A stretch of DNA of 15,870 nt, from positions 1 to 15,870 of the forward strand of contig CBDURC010000043.1 in the NCBI GenBank assembly GCA_965369635.1, given 5' to 3'. This DNA is from UBA3071 sp965369635. Its GTDB lineage: Bacteria; Chloroflexota; Anaerolineae; UBA3071. The position numbers and the translations under genes are program-made. Positions 1 through 7,426 of this stretch are shown here, piece by piece (position 1 is the stretch's first letter; every line of letters starts with the position of its first letter). The notes below the pieces were generated by a model. That model was not told where the DNA came from. It was given only the letters and a program-made list of their open reading frames with translations, and made no database searches.

Positions 1-818
1 GCGAGTATGCCATCTGGTTCAGCAGCCAGCAGCTTCGGTCCCGGCGAGCAAACAGGCAGCGTGGCTTCATGCCAACTGTGCCCGCCATCGTCGCTGAAGA
101 ACAAACCGCCATGCGTCGGAATGTAGAGTCGCTGTGAGTCCTGAGGATCGAGCATGAGGCCGGTGAGGATGCTGCCAGGCGACTGCTCATACTCCAGCGC
201 CTGGATCTCCTGCCAGGTGGCACCGTTGTCGTCGCTGCGATAGACGAAACTGCGGGGGTACTTGGTGGTCTCAACGGCGCCCACGTAGAGTGTGGCACTG
301 TCAGCGCTGCGGCGGATGGCCAGGACCTTGATCTGCCGGTACGGAGGCGCCAACTCCACCTTCTGCCAGATCGCGCCGTCATCGCTGGAGCGGAAAAGCC
401 CTTGGGGGCGCGTGAACCCCTCGCCTTCTCCCACCAACCCCGCGTAGAGCTGCGCCGAGAACGAATCGTAGGCGAGCGCCGTGATATCGCCGTAGGGGAG
501 ACCGTTGCCTGCCGGCCGCCACGTTTTCCCGCCATCGGCCGAATAGTAGATGGCTTGAGCGCTCCGGAACTGCCACGCCGAGAGCCGCTGGGAGTGGTCG
601 GCGCCTCGGATGGTCTGCGCCGCCGCCACAGCCCAGAGGCGGTCCGGATGGCGCGTGTCCAGAGTCAGGTGAGTGATCGTGCCGGGCGGGCCGTTCAGTG
701 GACGCCATGTTGGTTCCCGGGGAGGGGGGTCCGCACGCACAGGTGCAGCCAGTGCCAGTGCGCACACGAGGCTTACAAAACCAAGCATCGCCAGCCCTGA
801 CCACCTGCCAATATGCAT
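1..818 (-). CDS. Secreted Asp-box (BNR/sialidase-like) beta-propeller protein, truncated by the window edge
   Basis: The frame is open from an ATG at 818 to the left edge (about 272 codons) with no stop, so the C-terminus is missing. The N-terminus has a basic start (MHIGRW), a hydrophobic core to about residue 27 and a plausible signal-peptidase site after VRA, so export is likely. Four Asp-box motifs of the type S-x-D-x-G-x-T-W follow: YYSADGGKTW, FRSSDDGAIW, YRSDDNGATW and FFSDDGGHSW. They are spaced as in BNR/sortilin/xyloglucanase-type propellers, which are often carbohydrate-active or adhesion proteins; no substrate can be inferred. A second ATG at 788 has a better ribosome-binding site (AGGG six bases upstream) but removes the only positive charge of the signal. 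The gene lies 68 bases after the Ig-like membrane protein gene and is probably in its operon. The competing long minus-strand frame over 379-804 has atypical composition and is treated as a shadow. Confidence 0.8.
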   Translation of the reverse strand, partial: MHIGRWSGLAMLGFVSLVCALALAAPVRADPPPREPTWRPLNGPPGTITHLTLDTRHPDRLWAVAAAQTIRGADHSQRLSAWQFRSAQAIYYSADGGKTWRPAGNGLPYGDITALAYDSFSAQLYAGLVGEGEGFTRPQGLFRSSDDGAIWQKVELAPPYRQIKVLAIRRSADSATLYVGAVETTKYPRSFVYRSDDNGATWQEIQALEYEQSPGSILTGLMLDPQDSQRLYIPTHGGLFFSDDGGHSWHEATLPVCSPGPKLLAAEPDGIL

Positions 819-886
819 AGGGGGCGCGAACCGATGGCCTACGACGGCCCGCTCACCGCCCCCTCTCTTCAGCTTGCGATGGGGAC

Positions 887-1630
887 TCACTGCTCGACCG
901 TCACCTGTACTTGACACGGCGGGTCAATCCAGTTGCCTGTGTGGTCCACCACCTTCAACTGTAATGTGTACACGCCAGGCGCTAGACCGGTGACATTCCA
1001 CGTCCCCAACGCGCCGTCGTGCACCGGCGCATCGCCCTGCATGATGAAGTTCCAGGCTGTGGGACTGGGGCCGACGCCGAACTCCAGCTTGTAGTAGTTG
1101 AAGCCCTCTGAGTAGGCCGAGCCGGTCACCTGGACTGCGCCCTGCAGCACGGCGTTCACGCCCGGCGAGGTCAGGCCAGAGCGAGGATCGGGGCAGATAG
1201 CCGGTTGCACTGTCGGCAGCAGTTCAAGTGTGGGCGATTCCATCGGCCGAATGGTTGGGCGGGGCCGCGGTGTGGGCGTAATGGTGGGCGTTGGCGTGGG
1301 CGGTTCAGGGGTTGGCGTCGGCGTGGGCAACAGCAGCCCTGCCGAGGGAGTGAGCGCTTTGATTTCCTCTTCTATGGTTAGCGTAGGCACAACCTCCACC
1401 AGGTAGTTGCTGATGTAGTAGATCAAACCCATCACCGCCAGCAAGACGAAGGCGATGCCGAAGATGCTGCGGACTCTGCCCAGCGCGGCCTCCCGCTCCA
1501 GAGTGTACATAGCCTGCCTCCGCTCGCGCCGCAGAAGAAAGGCTTCCCTGAGATACCAGAGAGCGATCATACCACACAGGGCGTAGATCCAGGGCGCATA
1601 GTCCGCGACCAGACGGACCACTACACTCAT
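887..1630 (-). CDS. Two-pass membrane protein with Pro/Thr linker and extracellular Ig-like domain
   Basis: The family is not recognised, but the layout is clear over 247 aa. A first membrane helix (about residues 11-29) is followed by a basic loop (RRERRQ, about 34-39) and a second helix (about 56-78). Then comes a Pro/Thr-rich spacer (about 102-129, TPTPTPEPPTPTPT type) and a beta-rich C-terminal domain (about 150-245). That domain carries the G-x-W-N-V-T-G-L-x-x-G-x-Y-T-L-x-L-x-V-V-D pattern of Ig/FN3-like modules. The positive-inside rule puts both ends outside the cytoplasm. Cys146 and Cys239 flank the domain and could form a disulfide. The ATG overlaps the punA stop as ATGA, implying coupled translation. 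Such spacers commonly lift a domain off the cell surface. The role is unknown; binding or anchoring is a guess. Confidence 0.8.
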   Translation of the reverse strand: MSVVVRLVADYAPWIYALCGMIALWYLREAFLLRRERRQAMYTLEREAALGRVRSIFGIAFVLLAVMGLIYYISNYLVEVVPTLTIEEEIKALTPSAGLLLPTPTPTPEPPTPTPTITPTPRPRPTIRPMESPTLELLPTVQPAICPDPRSGLTSPGVNAVLQGAVQVTGSAYSEGFNYYKLEFGVGPSPTAWNFIMQGDAPVHDGALGTWNVTGLAPGVYTLQLKVVDHTGNWIDPPCQVQVTVEQ

Positions 1631-2484
1631 GGTTGTTCCCTCGCCAATTCGGCCAGGATGCCGCGCAGGAGCTCCGTCAGGCGCGGTACAAGCAGGCGGC
1701 CAGCCTCCAGCACTTCCTGATGACTGGCTTCGCCTTCTGCGTCGGCCTCAGCGATGGCCACGTTGCTGATGCCCGAGACGCCTAGCACTCGCATGCCTCC
1801 GTGCCGCGCTACGATGGCCTCGGGCACAGTGGACATGCCCACGGCATCGGCGCCGATAAGACGCAAGAAGCGAATGTCAGCCGGCGTTTCGAACGTTGGG
1901 CCTGCCAGGCAGATGTAGACTCCCTGCCGCAAAGGGATATCGAGAGCAGTGGCCACGCGCAGGGCCAGCCGGCGCAGACCCAGATCGTACGTCTTGGACA
2001 TATCTGGGAAACGGGGGCCCAGCTCCGGATCGTTGGGGCCACGCAGCGGGTTGAGCCCTGCCATGCCGATGAGGTTGATGTGGTCGGTGATCAGCATCAG
2101 GTCGCCAGCCCGGAACTCCGGGTTGAGACCGCCAGCGGCATTGGTCAGGATCAGCGTGTGCACGCCCAGGGCGTGCATGACTCGCACAGGGAAGGTGATC
2201 CGCTGCATGGAATAGCCTTCGTAGTAGTGCGCCCGGCCTTGCATCACGATCACCGTCACTCCCGCCAGTTGCCCCAGGATCAGACGGCCCACATGCCCTT
2301 CAACCGTGGCAGCCGAGAAGTGGGGGATCTCCTCGTAGGGGATGACGTCGGCCTGGGCCACCTCCTCCGCCAGCGGGTTGAGCCCCGAGCCCAGCACCAG
2401 TCCCACAGCAGGACGAAACGCGCTGCGGGCGCGGATGCACGCGACAGCTTCCTCGAATTCCGAAGGACCGAATATGTCGAGCAT
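1627..2484 (-). CDS. punA: Purine nucleoside phosphorylase, trimeric type
   Basis: Phosphorolysis of purine nucleosides to free base and (deoxy)ribose-1-phosphate, in cytosolic purine salvage. The 285-aa length fits the trimeric PNP family. Visible signatures are the phosphate loop GSGL (32-35, Ser33), GHVGR (63-67), RAHYYEG (84-90, with His86), AAGGL (117-120 region), GPTFETPAD (195-203, Glu199) and GMSTVPE (216-222). Asn241 sits where human PNP has Asn243. Together, Glu199 and Asn241 predict preference for 6-oxopurines (inosine, guanosine) over adenosine. The local motif is S-N rather than the common T-N, a small deviation. The gene starts 8 bases after the xerD stop and its stop overlaps the next start by 4 bases, so it is mid-operon. 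GGAG lies about 11 bases before the ATG, a weak ribosome site, so reinitiation from xerD is plausible. Confidence 0.95.
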   Translation of the reverse strand: MLDIFGPSEFEEAVACIRARSAFRPAVGLVLGSGLNPLAEEVAQADVIPYEEIPHFSAATVEGHVGRLILGQLAGVTVIVMQGRAHYYEGYSMQRITFPVRVMHALGVHTLILTNAAGGLNPEFRAGDLMLITDHINLIGMAGLNPLRGPNDPELGPRFPDMSKTYDLGLRRLALRVATALDIPLRQGVYICLAGPTFETPADIRFLRLIGADAVGMSTVPEAIVARHGGMRVLGVSGISNVAIAEADAEGEASHQEVLEAGRLLVPRLTELLRGILAELAREQP

Positions 2485-2492
2485 CGAGCTGT

Positions 2493-3410
2493 TTACTCCA
2501 TTGTCCCTTTGGCCCGTGGGTGTGCCTCGTCGTACACCTCCCGCAACCCCTCTTTGGAGACATGGGTGTAGACCTGAGTCGTGGCCAGGCTGGCATGTCC
2601 TAGCAGGTGCTGTACGTTGCGCAGGTTGGCGCCACGGTTTAGCATGTGGGTGGCAAAGGAGTGACGCAACGTATGCGGCGTGATGAGCTCGCTGAGACCG
2701 GCCCGCTCCGCATACTGCTTGACGATAAGCCAGAGCCCCTGCCGGGTCAGGCGCCGGCCCCGGGGATTCAGAAACAGCGCCCGTTCTTCATCATCGCGCA
2801 GGAACCCAGGCCGTCCCTTCTCCAGGTAGAGCCGCAAGGCTTTCACCGCTCGCGAGTGGATGGGCATCAGCCGTTCCTTAGCCCCCTTGCCATAGCAGCG
2901 GACGGTGCCGGTGTCCATATCCACGCTTCCCAGGTCCAGCGAGATGAGCTCGGTCACCCTCATGCCCGTGGCGTAGAGGAGCTCCAGAAGCGCCCGATCG
3001 CGCAAGGCCTTGGGAGATTCTCCCTCAGGCGTGGTCAGCAGCCGCTCAATGTCCTCAGGGGAGACCGGCCGCGGCAGCCGCTTCTTTACCCGCGGGGAAT
3101 CCAGCGTCGCTGTGGGATCATCGGCCAGGAAACCGGTCTGAAACAGGAAGTGGAAGAACGACTTGAGTGCGGCTATCTTGCGGGCCACAGTGGACGAGGC
3201 GTATTCGCGCTCCCTGAGATGGAGAATGTGGCCAATGATGATGTCCCTGTCTATCTTTCTCCAGTCCGGGGCCTCTTCCATCTGACGCTCTTGCACCAGA
3301 TACCGGACAAGCTGCACAAGATCGTTGCGGTAAGCAACGATGGTGTTGTTGGAGTAGCCCTTCTCCACCAGCAGGTAATCCAGAAACTCTTGTACCTTAA
3401 CTTCGATCAT
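2493..3410 (-). CDS. xerD: Site-specific tyrosine recombinase XerD
   Basis: Cuts and rejoins DNA through a covalent 3'-phosphotyrosine; Xer proteins resolve chromosome dimers at dif. At 305 aa it has the normal XerC/XerD length. An N-terminal SAM-like core-binding domain covers about residues 1-88 (S-N-N-T-I-V-A-Y-R-N-D-L motif) and the catalytic domain about 110-295. The full catalytic set is present: Arg151 (ATGMRVTEL), Lys175 (GKGAKER), His246 and Arg249 (HTLRHSFATHML), His272 (LLGHASLATTQ) and Tyr281 (VYTHV). The TRQ motif near 222-224 and the terminal H-P-R-A resemble XerD more than XerC. The start is well supported by AAGGAGG seven bases before the ATG. It is the first gene of the xerD-punA-membrane protein-propeller operon, about 110 bases below a good promoter. 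No flanking attachment sites or cargo suggest a mobile-element integrase. Confidence 0.93.
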   Translation of the reverse strand: MIEVKVQEFLDYLLVEKGYSNNTIVAYRNDLVQLVRYLVQERQMEEAPDWRKIDRDIIIGHILHLREREYASSTVARKIAALKSFFHFLFQTGFLADDPTATLDSPRVKKRLPRPVSPEDIERLLTTPEGESPKALRDRALLELLYATGMRVTELISLDLGSVDMDTGTVRCYGKGAKERLMPIHSRAVKALRLYLEKGRPGFLRDDEERALFLNPRGRRLTRQGLWLIVKQYAERAGLSELITPHTLRHSFATHMLNRGANLRNVQHLLGHASLATTQVYTHVSKEGLREVYDEAHPRAKGTME

Positions 3411-3526
3411 AACATATCCTCCTTGTCACAGTCACACTCGCGAGACGCGATACACAGCGAAAACCGCCTCTGCATGGTTCTGTCCAAGAACTCAACACTG
3501 TGGGCACGATCTTCCCCTCGAAACAC

Positions 3527-3555
3527 ATTATACCATAGCTTTTCATAAGCACAAA
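3527..3555 (-). promoter_or_regulatory. Extended -10 promoter for xerD operon
   Basis: Read on the minus strand, a perfect TATAAT (3532-3527) is preceded by TGG, giving the extended -10 TGnTATAAT. The -35 is weak: TTTGTG with 17-base spacing, or TTGTGC with 16, as is usual when the -10 is extended. Transcription would start near 3520, leaving a leader of about 110 bases before xerD. It lies in the only sizeable gap between alr and xerD. Confidence 0.65.
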
Positions 3556-3587
3556 ACCGCCAATACGACAGTCGAGCCGCTGCGCCG

Positions 3588-4772
3588 TCACCACTCCCCA
3601 GGTTCTAGCAGCGGGTCCATGCTTACCACTTGACCGCCCCGCAGATAGACTCTCGTTACTCTAGGGAGGATGCCCGTCGTCACCTCGTAGTTGATGGTCT
3701 CCGCCCAACCTGCCACTTCGTCAGCGGTGATCTCCGCTTCCCCCTGCCGCCCAAAGAGCACCACTTCATCATCTTGCCGCACGGTCTTGCCGCAGCCGGG
3801 GACATCGCTCACATCCACCACGAACTGGTCCATGCACACGCGGCCGGCGATAGGCGCCCGGCGACCGTGGATGAGCACCGAGCCTCGGTTGGACAGCAAA
3901 CGATGGTAGCCGTCGCCGTAGCCAGCGGGCACCAGCGCCACCGGCGTCGCCTGTGTGGTGGTATAGGTTCGCCCGTAGCTGACGCTGGAACCCGCAGGCA
4001 GTGTGCGCACGCGGGCCACGCGGCTCTTGAGGCTCATGACCGGACGCAGCGAGACAGTTGGCTCCACTTCAACCGAGGGACGCAAACCGTAGAGGGCGAT
4101 GCCACAGCGCACACCGTCCAGAGCCATCTCCGGCAAGTCCATCGTGGCGGCGGAGTTGGCGACGTGGCGCAGAGGAATAGAGAGTCCGGCATCATCCAGC
4201 CGCGCCAGCAACCGGCGGTAGATGTCGAACTGGCAGCGGGCATAGGTTTTGTCCGCAGCGTCGGCCACAGAGAAGTGAGTGTAGAAGCCCTCCAATTGCA
4301 GACCAGGGAGTTGCACCAGGGCCTGGGCGAAGGGCAGCACCTCCTCCGGCAGCAGTCCAAAGCGGCCCATGCCCGTGTCCGCCTTGATGTGCACAGGGAG
4401 CCGCTGGCCCCGCGCCACGGCTGCGGCGCTGAGTGCTTCCGCCTGCGGCCACGTGTTCACCGTAGGAATGAGTCGCCAGCGGACGATGGTCTCCGCTTCA
4501 GACGGCAAGGTGTAGCCCATGAGCAGAATGGGAGCTTCGATGCCGGCGCGGCGCAACTGCACGCCCTCCAGCGTGCGCACCACCGCCAGCCGGCTGGCGG
4601 CAGCCTCCAAGACGGCGCAGGCCACCGCCACCGCCCCGTGGCCGTAAGCGTTGGCCTTGACCACAGCGATAAGCTCGGCTTGATCGCCGCCCCGCCGCTT
4701 CAGCTCCCGTGCGTTGTGCGCCAGGGCATCCAGATCGATTTCCGCCCAGGTCACGGTGTGGTCAACGATCAC
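3588..4772 (-). CDS. alr: Alanine racemase
   Basis: PLP-dependent interconversion of L- and D-alanine for peptidoglycan. The 394-aa length and layout are typical of the fold-type III enzyme. Lys39 sits in the PLP motif VVKANAYGHG, and Tyr266 (VSYGRTY) is the second catalytic base. Arg137 (TGMGRFG) and Lys130 match the conserved Arg and the often-carbamylated Lys; Arg222 (VRCGIALYG) is the residue that contacts the pyridine nitrogen. RVCMDQFVVD is the usual late motif. The start is GTG with a GGGGG stretch seven bases upstream, so initiation may be modest. It lies 110 bases after livF on the same strand, the gap being filled with repeats, so it may be read through from liv or have its own unseen promoter. 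The downstream gap to xerD carries a new promoter and no obvious terminator. Confidence 0.96.
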   Translation of the reverse strand: MIVDHTVTWAEIDLDALAHNARELKRRGGDQAELIAVVKANAYGHGAVAVACAVLEAAASRLAVVRTLEGVQLRRAGIEAPILLMGYTLPSEAETIVRWRLIPTVNTWPQAEALSAAAVARGQRLPVHIKADTGMGRFGLLPEEVLPFAQALVQLPGLQLEGFYTHFSVADAADKTYARCQFDIYRRLLARLDDAGLSIPLRHVANSAATMDLPEMALDGVRCGIALYGLRPSVEVEPTVSLRPVMSLKSRVARVRTLPAGSSVSYGRTYTTTQATPVALVPAGYGDGYHRLLSNRGSVLIHGRRAPIAGRVCMDQFVVDVSDVPGCGKTVRQDDEVVLFGRQGEAEITADEVAGWAETINYEVTTGILPRVTRVYLRGGQVVSMDPLLEPGEW

Positions 4773-4795
4773 CTGCGAGCCCCCGAAATCCCAAG

Positions 4796-4873
4796 CCCAA
4801 AGCTCAAAATCCCAACGGAAGCCAGAAACCCCATTGGGATCTTGATTTGAAGTTTGGGGTTTGAAGTTTGAAG
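4796..4873. repeat. Degenerate intergenic repeat with inverted arms between livF and alr
   Basis: The gap is made of short purine- and pyrimidine-biased repeats. TTTGAAG occurs at 4846-4852, 4860-4866 and 4867-4873. A 7-bp inverted pair AAACCCC (4826-4832) and GGGGTTT (4856-4862) could form a hairpin, and ATCCCAA/TTGGGAT forms a second pair around 4809-4840. No coding frame is credible. The style matches other gaps in this window, which points to a spreading intergenic repeat family rather than a gene-specific signal. Confidence 0.6.
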
Positions 4874-4882
4874 TTCGTACGC

Positions 4883-5617
4883 CTATCCGCCCAGGTACGC
4901 TTTCTGTACGTCGGGGTTGTTCATCAACTCTTCCGCACTGCCCTCCAGAGCGATGGTCCCCGTCTCCAGGACGTAGCCACGGCTGGCGAAGCGCAAAGCC
5001 ATGCGGGCATTCTGCTCCACCAGCAAGATAGTGGTGCCTTCTTCGTTGATCTCCTTCAGCACGCGGAACAGTTCCTGCATCAGAACGGGAGCCAGGCCCA
5101 TGGAAGGCTCGTCGAGGAGCATGAACTTTCCCCCCGTCATCAGGGCCCGGGCGACAGCCAACATCTGCTGTTCCCCTCCACTCAACGTCTCCCCTCGCTG
5201 ATGCTCCCTCTCCTCAAGACGGGGAAAAAGGCGAAACACCCGCTCAAAGTTTCTCCCCAACTCCTCGGCATCGGTACAGGCATAAGCCGCTATCTTGAGG
5301 TTCTCCAGCACGGTGAGATTGCCAAAGATGCGTCTTCCCTCAGGAACGAGTGTAATGCCCAGTTTGGTCACCACGTGATGAGGGGCGTACTGCAAGAGGT
5401 CTTTGCCCTCGAAGGTAATGCTCCCTCCTGCAACACGTCCGCCTAACTCCGCCACATCGGGGATCAAGCGGGAGATGGTCAGCAAAGTGGTAGACTTGCC
5501 GGCGCCGTTAGCTCCGATAAGGGTGACGATTTCCCCCTCATCCACATCGAAAGAGATGCCATGCAGCGCTTCAATGTTGCCATAGGCTACCTTGAGATCT
5601 CGAACCGAGAGCAACAT
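4883..5617 (-). CDS. livF: Branched-chain amino-acid ABC transporter, ATP-binding subunit LivF
   Basis: One of the two cytoplasmic ATPases driving the Liv (HAAT-family) importer. Numbering here is from the upstream GTG. Walker A is GANGAGKST (36-44), the signature is LSGGEQQ (146-152) and Walker B is FMLLDEP (166-172). The switch region reads VEQNA (201-205), with Gln where most ABC ATPases have the H-loop His, as is usual in LivF. Two starts are possible: GTG at 5620 and ATG at 5617. AAGGAGG lies seven bases before the ATG but only four before the GTG, so ATG is chosen, giving 244 aa and a TGATG overlap with livG. The ribosome site is encoded by the last codons of livG. It is the last liv gene before a repeat-filled gap. 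Confidence 0.95.
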   Translation of the reverse strand: MLLSVRDLKVAYGNIEALHGISFDVDEGEIVTLIGANGAGKSTTLLTISRLIPDVAELGGRVAGGSITFEGKDLLQYAPHHVVTKLGITLVPEGRRIFGNLTVLENLKIAAYACTDAEELGRNFERVFRLFPRLEEREHQRGETLSGGEQQMLAVARALMTGGKFMLLDEPSMGLAPVLMQELFRVLKEINEEGTTILLVEQNARMALRFASRGYVLETGTIALEGSAEELMNNPDVQKAYLGG

Positions 5618-6384
5618 CACTCCACCTCCTTCCCCAGATAGGCCTCGATTACCCTAGGGTTGGCCTGGATTTCGGCGGGGGTGCCTGCGGCGATCCTTTC
5701 GCCGAAGTCAATCACCTGAATGCGCTCACAGAGGTTCATGATCACCTGCATCTGATGCTCGATGATCCAGACTGTCAACTTGAACTCCTGGCGTAACCAG
5801 CGGATCATCTCCAGCAACTGGTCTATCTCGCCGGGATTCATGCCTGCGGCGGGTTCATCCAACAGGAGAACCTGTGGCTCAACCGCCAGAGCGCGAGCGA
5901 TCTCCACTCTTCTCTGCTCTCCGTAGGGTAGGTTCTTGGCTAACTCGTGAGCAGAGGAAGCGATGCCGAGAACGTCCAATAACTCCATGGCCCGCTTCTC
6001 GATATCCGCTTCTTCTTTCTGACATTTTCCGGTGCGCAGAACTGAATCGGTCACCCCATATCCTATCTTGGAATAGCGGGCGATCTTGATATTATCCAGC
6101 ACCGTCATCTGGTTCCACAACCGGATGTTCTGGAAAGTTCTGGCAATGCCGGTGGCGGTCACCTGGTGAGGCCGGAAGCCAACCAGATCGGTGCCATTGA
6201 AGCGAATCTCTCCCTCTGTCGGCTTGTAGACACCGCAGACCAGGTTGAAGATAGTCGTTTTTCCCGCACCATTGGGCCCGATCAGTCCGACCAGCTCTCC
6301 CCCCTCCAGGTTGAGGGCAAAGTCGTACACAGCTCGCAGGCCGCCAAAGAAGTGAGTCAGGCCGCTAATCTGAAGCAGGGACAT
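5617..6384 (-). CDS. livG: Branched-chain amino-acid ABC transporter, ATP-binding subunit LivG
   Basis: Partner ATPase of LivF, 255 aa. Walker A is GPNGAGKTT (36-44). RTFQN (82-86) is the Q-loop. The signature has the LivG form LPYGEQRR (152-159) instead of LSGGQ, Walker B is VLLLDEP (172-178), and the H-loop is IIEHQM (207-212) with His210 intact. The long insertion between Q-loop and signature (about 105-145) is normal for LivG. The ATG lies 20 bases inside the end of livM, with AAGGAGG nine bases upstream formed by the livM codons for Glu-Lys-Glu-Val. This overlap ties its synthesis to livM. The gene ends with an analogous Lys-Glu-Val run that serves livF. Confidence 0.96.
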   Translation of the reverse strand: MSLLQISGLTHFFGGLRAVYDFALNLEGGELVGLIGPNGAGKTTIFNLVCGVYKPTEGEIRFNGTDLVGFRPHQVTATGIARTFQNIRLWNQMTVLDNIKIARYSKIGYGVTDSVLRTGKCQKEEADIEKRAMELLDVLGIASSAHELAKNLPYGEQRRVEIARALAVEPQVLLLDEPAAGMNPGEIDQLLEMIRWLRQEFKLTVWIIEHQMQVIMNLCERIQVIDFGERIAAGTPAEIQANPRVIEAYLGKEVE

Positions 6385-7414
6385 AGCCCTTCACCTCCTT
6401 TTCGGGTTGCAAGAGCGCGCGCAACCTGGGAAAGACGTCGGTCAACTCCCTGCTGCCCATGATCCCCTGGGGACGGACAAGCATCATTACAATGAGAAGC
6501 AAAGGAATGAGCACCCACTTGAACACCCCCAGAGGCCGCAGGAACTCCAGCATCAGGGTGAAGATGATGGCACTGATGATCGAACCGCTGATGGAACCCA
6601 TCCCACCGAGGTAGACCATCACCATGACCTGGGTGGAGCGGAGAATGGTGAACATCAACGGGTTGATGTATCCTCCAGGCCAGTGGGCAAACAAACCGCC
6701 GGCAACCCCGGCCAGGCCGCACGAGAGCATAAAGGCCATCACTTTGACGCGACGGGTATTCACCCCCATGATCTCGGCAGCGATCTCGTCCTCACGGATG
6801 GCTACCACTCCCTTGCCGAGAGTGGAGGAGACGAAGTTGCGGATGATGAAGATGGTGACGATCATGCCCACAAAGGTCCAGATGAGGAGCCAGGGCGCAT
6901 CCAGGACGTCTCCCATGGCGTTCATCACTCGCTTCATGCCCACGAAGCCCCGAGGGCCACCAATGGTCTCTATGTTCTCGATGGCACTCTTGACGATCAT
7001 GTTGACGGCCAGGGTGATGATAGCCAGGTAGTCTCCTCGCGTACGGAAGGAAGGGATGGCAACCAATAGACCGGACAAGGCTGCCGCGATGCCGCCAATG
7101 ATGAGGACGAGGGGAAACAGGGGAAAGGCCCAGCCAATGGGCAAGACGGGCTGTCCAAACACTTTGTCTTCGGCGAACAACCACACCGATATAAGGCCCG
7201 ACACGTAGGCCCCCACGGCCATGAACGCGGCGTGCCCAACTGAGAACTCTCCCATGTAGCCATTCACCAGGTTCAGGCTGACGGTCAGGATGATGTTGAT
7301 GCCGATATAGAACAGGACCAACTGGACGTAGGAATCAAGAACACCCAACCAGGAGCCTCCTATGACCAACACGAAAAGGCCAATGATGATCAGGAGTAGA
7401 GAATGTCTTTTCAT
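6365..7414 (-). CDS. livM: Branched-chain amino-acid ABC transporter, permease subunit LivM
   Basis: Inner-membrane permease, 349 aa, with about nine or ten hydrophobic segments. It is recognised by NGYMGEFSVGHAAFMAVGAY (51-70), the RTRGDYLAIITLA segment (124-136), the cytoplasmic coupling helix GKGVVAIREDEIAAEIMGVN (200-219), which docks on the ATPases, and YLGGMGSISGSIISA (268-282). The C-terminal tail after about residue 320 is short and charged. The ATG lies 12 bases after the livH stop, with AGGGG nine bases upstream. LivM pairs with LivH to form the translocation path. Substrate cannot be fixed from the permease alone: Liv-type systems carry Leu/Ile/Val, amides, urea or aromatic compounds. 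Confidence 0.95.
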   Translation of the reverse strand: MKRHSLLLIIIGLFVLVIGGSWLGVLDSYVQLVLFYIGINIILTVSLNLVNGYMGEFSVGHAAFMAVGAYVSGLISVWLFAEDKVFGQPVLPIGWAFPLFPLVLIIGGIAAALSGLLVAIPSFRTRGDYLAIITLAVNMIVKSAIENIETIGGPRGFVGMKRVMNAMGDVLDAPWLLIWTFVGMIVTIFIIRNFVSSTLGKGVVAIREDEIAAEIMGVNTRRVKVMAFMLSCGLAGVAGGLFAHWPGGYINPLMFTILRSTQVMVMVYLGGMGSISGSIISAIIFTLMLEFLRPLGVFKWVLIPLLLIVMMLVRPQGIMGSRELTDVFPRLRALLQPEKEVKGYVPASD

Positions 7415-7426
7415 CGTGTCTATCCC

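Noticed and set aside
402..800. Plus-strand frame and a second minus-strand frame over the propeller gene
   Set aside because: The frame with four Asp-boxes and a signal peptide explains the region. The others are Arg/Pro/His-rich shadows typical of GC-rich DNA.
2493..3410. Tyrosine recombinase as the integrase of a genomic island
   Set aside because: No tRNA gene, direct-repeat attachment pair or phage/ICE genes are nearby. Length, TRQ and H-P-R-A motifs and operon setting fit housekeeping XerD.
3630..4850. 406-codon plus-strand frame opposite alr
   Set aside because: It is a His/Arg-rich antisense shadow of a fully conserved alanine racemase.
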